Of a stretch of DNA of 53,962 nt, positions 1-8,346 are shown piece by piece. The stretch spans positions 1 to 53,962 of the forward strand of contig JBAXOG010000010.1 in assembly GCA_037133395.1 (NCBI GenBank), written 5' to 3'. The translations under genes were made by a program, and so were the position numbers. How positions within the stretch are numbered: position 1 is the first letter of the stretch; each line of letters opens with the position of its first letter. The DNA comes from CAIZQW01 sp037133395 (GTDB taxonomy: Bacteria > Verrucomicrobiota > Kiritimatiellia > RFP12 > UBA1067). The notes beneath the pieces were generated by a model. That model saw only the letters and a program-made list of their open reading frames with translations. It did not search any database and was not told the origin of the DNA.

Positions 1-1
1 G

Positions 2-724
2 GTCTTAGATGGCGGACTGGGAGTAACCAAAGGGTTTATGGATACCGCCGGGTCGATTATCATTCATGCGTTTGGAGCCTATTTCGGTATTGGGTTAACC
101 CTTGCACTCACGACCAGCAAACAACGCGAACAGCGGATCGAAGCGGATGCCACCTCTGATCGCTTTGCCATGCTCGGCTCAATGGTCCTGTGGTTATTCT
201 GGCCCAGTTTTTGCAGCGCGATCGTCCCTCTTGACCAACTCCCGCAAACCATGGTCAATACCATTCTCTCTTTATCAGGAGCAACCATCAGCACCTATTT
301 CTTGAGCACGCTGCTGCGCAAGGGTAAAACATCCTTTGCCGATATGGCGAATGCCGCGCTGGCGGGCGGCGTGGCCATCGGAGCGACGTGCAATATCGTT
401 CCACCGGCAGTCGCTTTCGGAATTGGCTTGTTGGCGGGTGCCCTCTGCGTGATCGGGTATGTGTTCATTCAGCCAGCGCTGGAAAAACGTTTCAAGATCG
501 TTGATACGTGCGGCGTCCATAACTTACATGGCATGCCAGGTCTTCTCGGCGGACTGATTGTTCTATTGGTTGTCCCGGGTGCGGCCAAGGCGCAGCTTGT
601 AGGTATCGCCTTTACTGTTGTTCTGGCCCTTGTTGCAGGAATGCTCTCTGGGCTCCTGATCAAATTTACGGGCACGACACGTCTAGCTTATGAGGACCAC
701 GAGGAGTTCGGCGGCGTTGAATAG
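2..724 (+). CDS. Rh-type ammonium channel, C-terminal part (cut by window edge)
   Basis: Membrane channel of the Amt/Rh superfamily that conducts NH3 (possibly CO2) across the inner membrane. The frame is open to the left edge, so the first methionine (base 38) is internal and about 240 C-terminal residues are visible. Hydrophobic helices follow one another throughout. Rh-type rather than AmtB-type signatures are seen: 'LWLFWPSFCSA', and 'DTCGVHNLHGMPGLLGG', which carries the second histidine of the pore twin-His pair. Rh proteins are less common in bacteria than AmtB. It is the only plus-strand gene and ends 11 bases from the end of the convergent beta-helix gene. It is probably unrelated to the polysaccharide locus. 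The family call is firm; the Rh versus Amt choice rests on motifs only. Confidence 0.9.
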   Translation, partial: VLDGGLGVTKGFMDTAGSIIIHAFGAYFGIGLTLALTTSKQREQRIEADATSDRFAMLGSMVLWLFWPSFCSAIVPLDQLPQTMVNTILSLSGATISTYFLSTLLRKGKTSFADMANAALAGGVAIGATCNIVPPAVAFGIGLLAGALCVIGYVFIQPALEKRFKIVDTCGVHNLHGMPGLLGGLIVLLVVPGAAKAQLVGIAFTVVLALVAGMLSGLLIKFTGTTRLAYEDHEEFGGVE

Positions 725-735
725 GACAGGTCTTG

Positions 736-2766
736 TTATTTCTGGATGCCGATCTGACTCATTGGAATTTGTTTAAAACGGGGGATTCTAGCTTCCGCCT
801 TTCCAGGATCCTGAGTTTCAAATTGGTTGTCCTCGTTCTTGATGCCCTTCTCCTCGGTGAGCGTGGTGTTCACGAGTAGGTTCTTCGAGAACAGATTGTT
901 CCGGGGCATCTGCGGACGCTCCGCGAGATAATTCAGCAGTTCCGGATAGCACTCGCGCCACGGCGACTTGTCGCAACCGATATTTTTAATCAGCGCCTCG
1001 AAGCGCCCCTGCTTGGTCCGCCATTCATTACCACCACCTCCCATACGAATAGGTTTTTTACAGTCAATAAAGACGTTATCCGTCACGAGGATATTGCTCC
1101 CCCCGTTGATATTTACAGTAGAAAGACTACCCGCATTTCGGAAAATATTTCCATACACGCGTGCGCCGTCGCCACCACTATCATCGAAGTAGAGACAATG
1201 CGTGGCGTGGGCTGGAGCAAGATCATGCCAGTAGTTGTAGCGGATGATGGTGCCGCGCTCGGTAGGGTCGCGGCCCATGTAAAATGCACCCATATCGTCG
1301 CCCTCCATGATCGCATGGTGGATTTCATTATATTCGATGAGATGCTCGTTACCACGCAGAAAGATCGCACACCCGGGACAATCGTGGATGAGGCACTGCC
1401 GGATGATATTGCCCACACCATCCATGTTAACAGCGCCGCGATAGGTACGGTCCCATCGATTGAAATGGTGAAGCTCACAATTTTCGATAAAGTTTCCCCC
1501 CGCCGTCAGGGTCTGACGGTCACCGCCGCCTAACAAGATTCCGCCTGCACCAGTATTATATATTTTACAATTCACAATGCCATGACCGATTCCAGCGTCG
1601 CGATTGAACAACGGATCGCCAGGCAGGCACCAGGGGCCATCGACAGGCACGATTGATTTCCTTTCAAGATTAGTAACCCGTCCGACACACACGGCCACTT
1701 CGCCGATATTGCGGAGCGTAGCGTTGGTAATCCGGTTGCTGGAACCGCGTTCAATATACACCCCAATGCCTCGCGAACATTCAAAATTAATACTCTCAAA
1801 TACCACGTTGGCAGCTCCCTTAATGGTCACCAACGGTTCCTGAAGCAGCGATACTGCCATCCGACACGTTGCTAACTCTTTGCCGGTCGGCATCAGAAAA
1901 TAGAGCCTGCCTGCTTTCTGGTCAATGGCGTACTCACCAGGTAACTCGATTTCCTCAAGCAGGTTCAATGCAGTCCAGCGGTTCCAAGGTTTTCCCGCGT
2001 TGAAACCATAGCCGTGCCGTTGTTCGGTTGTCACTGTTTTGTTGACCAGATCGAACGCTTTGACTTTCAATGTGTCGTCGGCATAACCGTTGAAAAAGAA
2101 TCCGGTGACCCAAACCTCCTCCGCCTGCGACCAGCGTGCGGGGCGATCGGTTGCATATTTGAATGTGCCGCCGTAAGGCTGTTCGCCACGCGCGAGATTG
2201 TTTGTCCCCTGATCAAGTATTCGGCCAATCGGCTCACCCTTCTGTTCCCGTTTCGGCCACTGTGCAAGCAAGAGAGGTTGATCGTCCACGAAGAGCTCGA
2301 CAGGCGCAGGCACATACGGACGTCCGAAACCGCGCGGTCCGATCTTTCCCAGATCGCCAACACCCAGCCTCCGTAAATCCATCTCCATCACTTTGCCGCG
2401 CACCCCAGGCAGCAACCGCTGGAGGATAACCGGATCAAGGACAGCTTTGACAGCACTGGCAGGGACATCCAAGGCGCCGGTGATACGCGCTTGGCCCTTT
2501 CCGACGTAGCGCGTACCGGAATCGCGTTCATCCAATTCGAACGTCTGCTTCAGTCGATACGTTCCTGACGCCAATCTTACGGTCGAACCCTTCGTCTCCC
2601 GTGCAACATCGCGAGCATGCGAAAGCGTGAGAAAGGGTTTTCCCTGAGTTCCGGGATTCGAATCGGAACCGTTCGACGAGACAAAGAACTCAGCGGCGAT
2701 TACATTTGCTCCGCCAGCGACAACAAACAGAAGCAACCATGTATGGGAACTAATCTTTATACTCAT
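736..2766 (-). CDS. Secreted right-handed parallel beta-helix protein (putative polysaccharide-active)
   Basis: A 676-residue exported protein. Residues 1-24 form a signal peptide ending 'GGANVIAA'. It then opens with 'FFVSSNGSDSNPGTQGKPF', the usual start of DUF1565/pectate-lyase-like beta-helix proteins. The middle third (about residues 330-600) has the N- and I/V-rich coil pattern of a right-handed beta-helix ('GNIIRQCLIHDCPGCAIF', 'GNEHLIEYNEIHHAIMEG'). These folds bind or cleave pectin-type polyuronides, but no catalytic residues can be assigned. It shares its N-terminal layout with the PDZ-bearing protein at 46213-48705. It is the last gene of the minus-strand series, 93 bases after the stop of the giant repeat protein, with two dyads in between. 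The ribosome site is weak (GAGAA). Function is inferred from fold and context. Confidence 0.85.
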   Translation of the reverse strand: MSIKISSHTWLLLFVVAGGANVIAAEFFVSSNGSDSNPGTQGKPFLTLSHARDVARETKGSTVRLASGTYRLKQTFELDERDSGTRYVGKGQARITGALDVPASAVKAVLDPVILQRLLPGVRGKVMEMDLRRLGVGDLGKIGPRGFGRPYVPAPVELFVDDQPLLLAQWPKREQKGEPIGRILDQGTNNLARGEQPYGGTFKYATDRPARWSQAEEVWVTGFFFNGYADDTLKVKAFDLVNKTVTTEQRHGYGFNAGKPWNRWTALNLLEEIELPGEYAIDQKAGRLYFLMPTGKELATCRMAVSLLQEPLVTIKGAANVVFESINFECSRGIGVYIERGSSNRITNATLRNIGEVAVCVGRVTNLERKSIVPVDGPWCLPGDPLFNRDAGIGHGIVNCKIYNTGAGGILLGGGDRQTLTAGGNFIENCELHHFNRWDRTYRGAVNMDGVGNIIRQCLIHDCPGCAIFLRGNEHLIEYNEIHHAIMEGDDMGAFYMGRDPTERGTIIRYNYWHDLAPAHATHCLYFDDSGGDGARVYGNIFRNAGSLSTVNINGGSNILVTDNVFIDCKKPIRMGGGGNEWRTKQGRFEALIKNIGCDKSPWRECYPELLNYLAERPQMPRNNLFSKNLLVNTTLTEEKGIKNEDNQFETQDPGKAEARIPRFKQIPMSQIGIQK

Positions 2767-2799
2767 TGATTCTCGTTTTTTTCAAAGTTTCAAGTTATG

Positions 2800-2830
2800 T
2801 ACATCCGTGCATATAATAGTTACGGATGTA
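2800..2830 (-). promoter_or_regulatory. 9-bp perfect dyad upstream of the beta-helix gene
   Basis: TACATCCGT (2800-2808) and ACGGATGTA (2822-2830) form a perfect inverted repeat around a 13-base AT-rich spacer. It lies 34 bases upstream of the start at 2766 and 29 bases past the previous stop. No U-tract follows in the minus direction, so it fits an operator or a transcript-stabilising hairpin better than an intrinsic terminator. Confidence 0.4.
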
Positions 2831-2835
2831 ACACC

Positions 2836-2860
2836 GTCAGCAATCTTTTTTTGTGCTGAC
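2836..2860 (-). terminator. Hairpin abutting the stop of the giant repeat protein (possible terminator)
   Basis: GTCAGCA (2836-2842) pairs with TGCTGAC (2854-2860) over an 11-base loop. The outer base overlaps the TAG stop codon at 2860-2862. The loop, not the 3' flank, carries the homopolymer run, so it is not a classic rho-independent terminator. It may be a 3'-end processing or stability hairpin. Confidence 0.3.
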
Positions 2861-5800
2861 TACTTAATAGAAATGAGCGTTCCTTTGGGTCTGTACAAAA
2901 GAAGCTGGCTCCCCGCCACCTTGACGCGAGTGTTGGGTAATGCACCATTGATCACCCAGCCTCCGAGATTGATCCCACTCAGATTATTCGTGAAACCGGT
3001 TATCAGAACCGCAGGGTTTGGCAGTTGCCCGGACGTCACCTTGGCGACGTTCACGGTCGATACAGAGGGGAGAGACAGATTGCCGTTTACGTAAATGAGA
3101 TCATTGGTTTCACTGGAAATGTTGATCTTCCAGTTGTAGGTAGAGCCTGCATTCATCACAAGGTTGGAAACGGTCAGCACTCCGAAGGTGTTAGCATCCA
3201 CACCTGCCGTAATCGTCGCGTAGTTTGTCACCACGCCCGCCACCACACCAGTGCCTCCCAGAGTGCCGCCGACCACCGTAACGGCGCCTGTGACAGACCC
3301 ATTGACCACCAGCGTTCCGTTGCTGACGATTGTCCCGCCACTGTAAGTATTGGCTCCAGCAAGAATCAACGTTCCCGCCGCGTTTTCAAGCAATCTCCCC
3401 GTCCCGCTCATGACATTGCTCAGGGTCTGAGTTGCAGAACTGTTGTAGGCGAACGTAGCATTGTTGGCAATCGCTGTAACAAAATTACCGCTCCCCAGCA
3501 ATCCCGTACCCGCGACGGACAGCGTACCTGCACTGATCGTAAGGGTGTTCGTAAACGTATCGACACCGCTCAGGGTAAGTGTACCAGTCCCCGCCTTGGT
3601 GATACCGCCATTGCTGACAACGCCCGCGAATTCTATGTCGCTGTTCGCTGTAATCGAGCGGGTTACCCAAACGAGGCCGACAGGACCACTAAAGGTCAGT
3701 TTGCCGTTATTACTCGCATTCCCCATAGTCGCGTCCCGCGAGATCAAGACGGGATTGAGTATAGTGCGGGGAGTTGTGCTGTCTGACGAAAGGTTCCCAT
3801 TCTGGCCGCCGGCACCGAAGGTGAGCGTTCCGACTCCGACTGCGCTTGAAATGATTGCTCCCACAGTTCCAACGCTATCCACTCCGATTTGCACAATGGG
3901 AGTTCCCAACGCTGTCGCACCCGTGTAGGTGCTCGCTCCCTTCAGGATATAGGTGCCGGCGGAGCCATAGTAATCAACTTGACTGGCTGTTCCATCAGCG
4001 ATCACCGCATTGTTTGTGATCGTTCCGGTCGTCGTCCAATCCGCACCATTGACACCGAGCAGAAGCCTGCCGCCGCTGCTGGTGATGGAGCCTCCTGAAC
4101 CATTAATTACTCCTGTTCCCGTCGTCGTCACATCGGCAGCGAGATCAATAGTCCCACCATTGAGTGTCAATGGACCTGCTTTCGTAGCAGCATTGTTAAA
4201 TTTGAGAATGCCTGCAGTAACCGTCACGCCACCCAGCGTGCTGGCTCCGGAAAGGATGATTGTGCCGCTACCGGTCTTGGTCAGGGTGCTAGCACCGGGC
4301 GTGATGACACCACTGACAACCAGGGCACTGGTGCTGGCGATCGACCAGGTCTGGTTCGTCCCCAGAGTCACGTTAGCCCCGATGGTGCTCGCTGGCACAT
4401 TGGCGGACATCGCGATTCCGTTCGTCCCGGCAATCGTCAGCGTATTCCCGTCGGCATCGAGGCTCAAGCCGCTGGTTGTATCCTGGATCGAAAGCGATCT
4501 GATGTTCATGTTGTTGCCGAGTATCGTACCTGTGGGGGCGACAGTCGGAGATGTTGCAGAGATAATGACATCGGCTCCGGATCCCGGAACTAAGACCTGA
4601 ACGACCCCGCCAGCCGTAATGGCCCAGTTACTATTCGTATTCCCGTCGGAAGCCGCCCATATCTTCGTAAGACCAGCCGTTGAGGTACCCTTCCAGTAAG
4701 CGGCGGACAACGGTGTAACTGTGCTCGGCGTGACCTGTACCTGTGTGGTGGACTTGGTGACTGTGGCCGTGAAATTGGTTGGGTTCAAGAAATGATAGTT
4801 CCCTGTATCCAGCCCGCCGGCAGCTTGGAGGATGGTGTAGGTTGTTCCCGAATTGTAACCGAATCCCATATCCAGAGCAACCCCTGTACCTGTACCCACT
4901 GTCGCTGAGCCAAGGACCTTGATCACATTCGCCGTCGTGGTATTCCAAGCCAAACCTATGGCGCTTCCGTCATTTAAAGCCAGCGTCGAACTGGATCCGA
5001 GTGTCAAGACCGTACCGACAGTGGAGGGCAGATAATTGAATCGCCCAGCGGAACTGACAGTCAATCCACTGGTATTCGGCAGTGTACCGGCCCCGGAAAC
5101 GGTAAGCTGGCCCGCGTTGACAGTCGTCGCACCGGAGTAGGTATTGGCAGCCGAGAGTGTCAGCATGCCGATTCCGGTCTTGGCCAAGGAGAGCGTACCT
5201 GCTGTACTCTTTATCACCCCGCTGAAGGTACTGGTCGCATCACCGTCACCCACTGTCAAGGATGTGGTGCCGGCTACACCATTGGAAACCACACCCGCGC
5301 CGGACAGCCCGTTGATCGTATCACTGTATCCATTGAGATCCAGAATACCTGTAATGGAAACACTCCCCTTACCGCTGCCGTTGGGGATCTGATTGTTGGC
5401 CCCGAGAAGCAAGGTGGCATTGTTATTCTGAATGGTCGTATTTCCATTGTAATCGTTCGGGCTGGACGAACTGTTCAACGTCAGAGTCATCGCAGCCCCT
5501 CCACCATCGTTGCCGATGTTTATACCGCCAGGACCGGTGATCCGCCCTGTTACCGTCGCGCCGCCGATAGTTTCAGCCCAGAACCTGCTATCCACATTGG
5601 CCGTGATCGTCCCCGACAAAATATTTCCGACTCCATCAAACCGAAAATTTCCGCCATGGTCGTTGCCAAGATTGCTGTTGACCACGATGTCGTTTGGAAT
5701 CATGCAGGGACCAGGGCTCACAAGAAAAATACCGGCCTTGTCGGTGGAGACCAGTCCCACCGTGATGGGCCCCGTACCAGGACAATTGGTATTAATATTG

Positions 5801-8295
5801 GCTTGGTAACGAGCATTACCCAGCAGCGTAAGACCGCCGCTGAATGTGCAATTTGTGTTTAAAAAAGTGATGGTCGAGACAACCCCATTGCCCACGAACT
5901 TCATCGCCAAGTTGCCGACCACGAATCCGGCGGCATTCACCCCAAAGCTACCGCAATTATCAAACTCGATCATGGCCGGCGCTCCGCTGTTGGTAAGAAC
6001 GGCACTATTGTTCACTGCACAATTACCCACAAAGGTGGCATTGTAACCGTTCAGATCAAAGACGACGGCTGCGCTGTTCAGGATGGCCAGACTGCCGGTT
6101 CCGGTGAAGGCATTGGCACTGCCGACCTTGAGCTTACCTGCGGAGACCGTGGTCACGCCACTGTAGGTGTTGTTCCCCGAGAGCGTTGTGGTGCCGCCGC
6201 TTCCGCTCTGGGTCAGAGAGCCATCGCCGCTGATGTTTCCGGAGAGCGTCTGGATTCCGGTATTTCCCAGTGTCAGCGTTCCCCCTGTGACATACGTTGG
6301 ACCGGTGAAGGTGTTTAACCCCTTGAGTGTGACATTACCCAGAATATTCATGCCTGAGGCGGACGAATTGTCGGTGACAGGGGCATTGACCGTCAACGTG
6401 CTGGCAGAGAAGTTACCCAACGACAATGTGCCACTCGGGGATGCCGCCTGAAGGGCTCCAGCCCCGACAGCCGCGCCAATGGTCAGGTTTGACATGCCGG
6501 TATTAATGAAAACACCAGACGACCTCAGGGTCTTATTGGCGGTGTCAACGGTGGCCGATGTCGTGAAGTTCTGGACAAGGGTTCCGATGGTGGTGACATC
6601 CGAGCCAAGCGCGATGTTACCGGAGGTTCCCGCGCTGTTGATCCGATAATTCGCACCGTCATTATTGATGGTGCTGGAGGGACCGCGCGCGGCAATATCC
6701 GTATAGGATGCCGGACCGGTGACGCCATAGATCGGGTCGTAGGTCGCCGCCCCTCCATTACAGGCCACCCAAACAGGCATGGCGCCGGCGCTATAGCCGG
6801 TGATCATGATCTTGTTCGAGACCGTACCGAGTCCGGCACCCATGAAGTTCACCGTAGAACTGGCCGAGCGTGAAAGGCTCGCCAAGGTCACCGTGGAACT
6901 GGCGCCGCCCGACGCCGGGTTGGCGCTGATGGTGTTCGCCCCGGCGCTGAGGGTCACCGTGCCGATTGTCTCGCTGAAGGTCGTCGCTGACCCATCGTTC
7001 ACGAAGCCCAGCGAGCCGCCACTCAGGGTGACCGGCATAGTATCCTTGAGGCGGTCGGTGTTGTTGGCTGAGGCGCTATTGCTCAGAATCAGGGAGGCGC
7101 CGGAGGCAATCGTCATCCCGGAACTGCCAGTAATGCCACTGTTCGCGCCGGCGAGAGTCAATATTCCCGAGGTGACCGATACCAAGCCTGTACCGTTGAT
7201 AGCGTTGCTGAAAGGTCCGCCGTAGTTATCCGTGCGGGCGAAATACAAGGCACCGTTGTTGGTCACCGCCCCTGTTCCCAGCGAACCGTGCGTGGTGTCG
7301 GTTTGATATACCGAGGGGTTGCCGACACTCACGATGGTGTTGGCATCGTTGAGCAACGTCCCCCCCGCGTAGGTGTTGTTTCCAGAGAGATAAATCGGTA
7401 TGTTTACCTGCCCCTTAAAGGTCACCACGCCATAGGAAGTCGCACCCGGGGCATCCGCAATCGAACTCGCAATCTGGAGTCCAACAGCAGTGGCTTGGCT
7501 GCTGGTATCAATCGTCAGGCTATGCCCCGCTTGGTTTGCGGTTCCTAGGGTAATGGTTCCGGCCAATGGAATGCCGGCATCCGGATATGTGTTAAGGCTG
7601 ACCTGCGCAGTGCCGTTGTTGCCGCTCTGGATAACGATGTTCCCGTTGAAAAGAGCCTTTGCAGCAACACCAATTTGGAGAGTGGCGCTATTGCCCCCTG
7701 AGATGTCGCCAATATAAACCGTATTACCGGAAGGCAGAATTGTCTGTCCGTTCACGGCAACGTCAGCTAATAATTTTCCGTTCTGAATGTACGTCGCGCC
7801 AGAGTAGGTGCTCTGTTTGTTCAGCTTCAATGTCCCCGCGCCAGACTTGGTCAGCGATCCCGAGCCACTAATCACGCCTGAAACCGTCGCATTGTTTGCC
7901 GCGGCGAAAGTGGTGTTAGTCGCCAACACCAAGGAGTTGTTGATCGTCACACTGGTACCGTAGTTCGTCACCACTGGCATCGTGTCGCCGTTGTTCATGA
8001 AGGCGTTAGTGCCGCCCGCAAGGGTCACTGTCCCCGCGCCGAAGACCATGCCATTATTGGTGAAGATGCCGCTCCAGTCGTTACTGGAGGTATAGGTCCC
8101 CGCGACGTTGAACTTGAGAATGGAACTGACACTGCCATACTGGGATGGTGCACCATTGGTCCAATTGCCGGGCGCACTCCACACTTGTACACCTGACGCC
8201 ACATTGGTCCAACACGATTGCGCCTGCGATGTCCCGGCCGCCAGCACCGTCGCCACAACGATCATTCCCATTACACGCCGCTTGTTGATACTCAT
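2860..8295 (-). CDS. Giant secreted autotransporter-associated beta-strand repeat protein
   Basis: An 1811-residue exported protein. The start was placed at the ATG at 8295 because AGGAG (8304-8308) lies 8 bases upstream and the product then opens with a clean signal peptide (MSINKRRVMGMIVVATVLAAGTSQAQ, cleavage after AQA-like residues). The body is G/S/T/N-rich with recurring units of the type 'KTGIGMLTLSAANTYSGAT', matching the autotransporter-associated beta-strand repeat, which forms a beta-solenoid. No C-terminal outer-membrane barrel and no PEP-CTERM tail is seen. It ends in a shared C-terminal block ('VLITGFTNNLSGINLGGWVI'). The first ~110 and last ~150 residues are near copies of those in the proteins at 9816-13358 and 33593-37495. 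A role as a surface adhesin or glycan scaffold is inference. Confidence 0.88.
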   Translation of the reverse strand: MSINKRRVMGMIVVATVLAAGTSQAQSCWTNVASGVQVWSAPGNWTNGAPSQYGSVSSILKFNVAGTYTSSNDWSGIFTNNGMVFGAGTVTLAGGTNAFMNNGDTMPVVTNYGTSVTINNSLVLATNTTFAAANNATVSGVISGSGSLTKSGAGTLKLNKQSTYSGATYIQNGKLLADVAVNGQTILPSGNTVYIGDISGGNSATLQIGVAAKALFNGNIVIQSGNNGTAQVSLNTYPDAGIPLAGTITLGTANQAGHSLTIDTSSQATAVGLQIASSIADAPGATSYGVVTFKGQVNIPIYLSGNNTYAGGTLLNDANTIVSVGNPSVYQTDTTHGSLGTGAVTNNGALYFARTDNYGGPFSNAINGTGLVSVTSGILTLAGANSGITGSSGMTIASGASLILSNSASANNTDRLKDTMPVTLSGGSLGFVNDGSATTFSETIGTVTLSAGANTISANPASGGASSTVTLASLSRSASSTVNFMGAGLGTVSNKIMITGYSAGAMPVWVACNGGAATYDPIYGVTGPASYTDIAARGPSSTINNDGANYRINSAGTSGNIALGSDVTTIGTLVQNFTTSATVDTANKTLRSSGVFINTGMSNLTIGAAVGAGALQAASPSGTLSLGNFSASTLTVNAPVTDNSSASGMNILGNVTLKGLNTFTGPTYVTGGTLTLGNTGIQTLSGNISGDGSLTQSGSGGTTTLSGNNTYSGVTTVSAGKLKVGSANAFTGTGSLAILNSAAVVFDLNGYNATFVGNCAVNNSAVLTNSGAPAMIEFDNCGSFGVNAAGFVVGNLAMKFVGNGVVSTITFLNTNCTFSGGLTLLGNARYQANINTNCPGTGPITVGLVSTDKAGIFLVSPGPCMIPNDIVVNSNLGNDHGGNFRFDGVGNILSGTITANVDSRFWAETIGGATVTGRITGPGGINIGNDGGGAAMTLTLNSSSSPNDYNGNTTIQNNNATLLLGANNQIPNGSGKGSVSITGILDLNGYSDTINGLSGAGVVSNGVAGTTSLTVGDGDATSTFSGVIKSTAGTLSLAKTGIGMLTLSAANTYSGATTVNAGQLTVSGAGTLPNTSGLTVSSAGRFNYLPSTVGTVLTLGSSSTLALNDGSAIGLAWNTTTANVIKVLGSATVGTGTGVALDMGFGYNSGTTYTILQAAGGLDTGNYHFLNPTNFTATVTKSTTQVQVTPSTVTPLSAAYWKGTSTAGLTKIWAASDGNTNSNWAITAGGVVQVLVPGSGADVIISATSPTVAPTGTILGNNMNIRSLSIQDTTSGLSLDADGNTLTIAGTNGIAMSANVPASTIGANVTLGTNQTWSIASTSALVVSGVITPGASTLTKTGSGTIILSGASTLGGVTVTAGILKFNNAATKAGPLTLNGGTIDLAADVTTTGTGVINGSGGSITSSGGRLLLGVNGADWTTTGTITNNAVIADGTASQVDYYGSAGTYILKGASTYTGATALGTPIVQIGVDSVGTVGAIISSAVGVGTLTFGAGGQNGNLSSDSTTPRTILNPVLISRDATMGNASNNGKLTFSGPVGLVWVTRSITANSDIEFAGVVSNGGITKAGTGTLTLSGVDTFTNTLTISAGTLSVAGTGLLGSGNFVTAIANNATFAYNSSATQTLSNVMSGTGRLLENAAGTLILAGANTYSGGTIVSNGTLVVNGSVTGAVTVVGGTLGGTGVVAGVVTNYATITAGVDANTFGVLTVSNLVMNAGSTYNWKINISSETNDLIYVNGNLSLPSVSTVNVAKVTSGQLPNPAVLITGFTNNLSGINLGGWVINGALPNTRVKVAGSQLLLYRPKGTLISIK

Positions 8296-8346
8296 ATCAT
8301 TTTCTCCTGTTTTAAAACTGAGTGGCACCTCGGGGTCAGACCTTTA

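Noticed and set aside
3025..4600. Plus-strand frames rich in Val, Pro and Leu opposite the repeat-protein genes, some with hydrophobic runs
   Set aside because: They recur opposite all three repeat proteins because the Gly/Thr/Asn/Ser repeat codons read as Pro/Val/Leu on the other strand. They are not membrane proteins.
3300..8000. Tandem-repeat or CRISPR-like periodicity in the repeat-protein genes
   Set aside because: The periodicity is at the protein level (degenerate beta-strand repeats), with no identical direct repeats or unique spacers.
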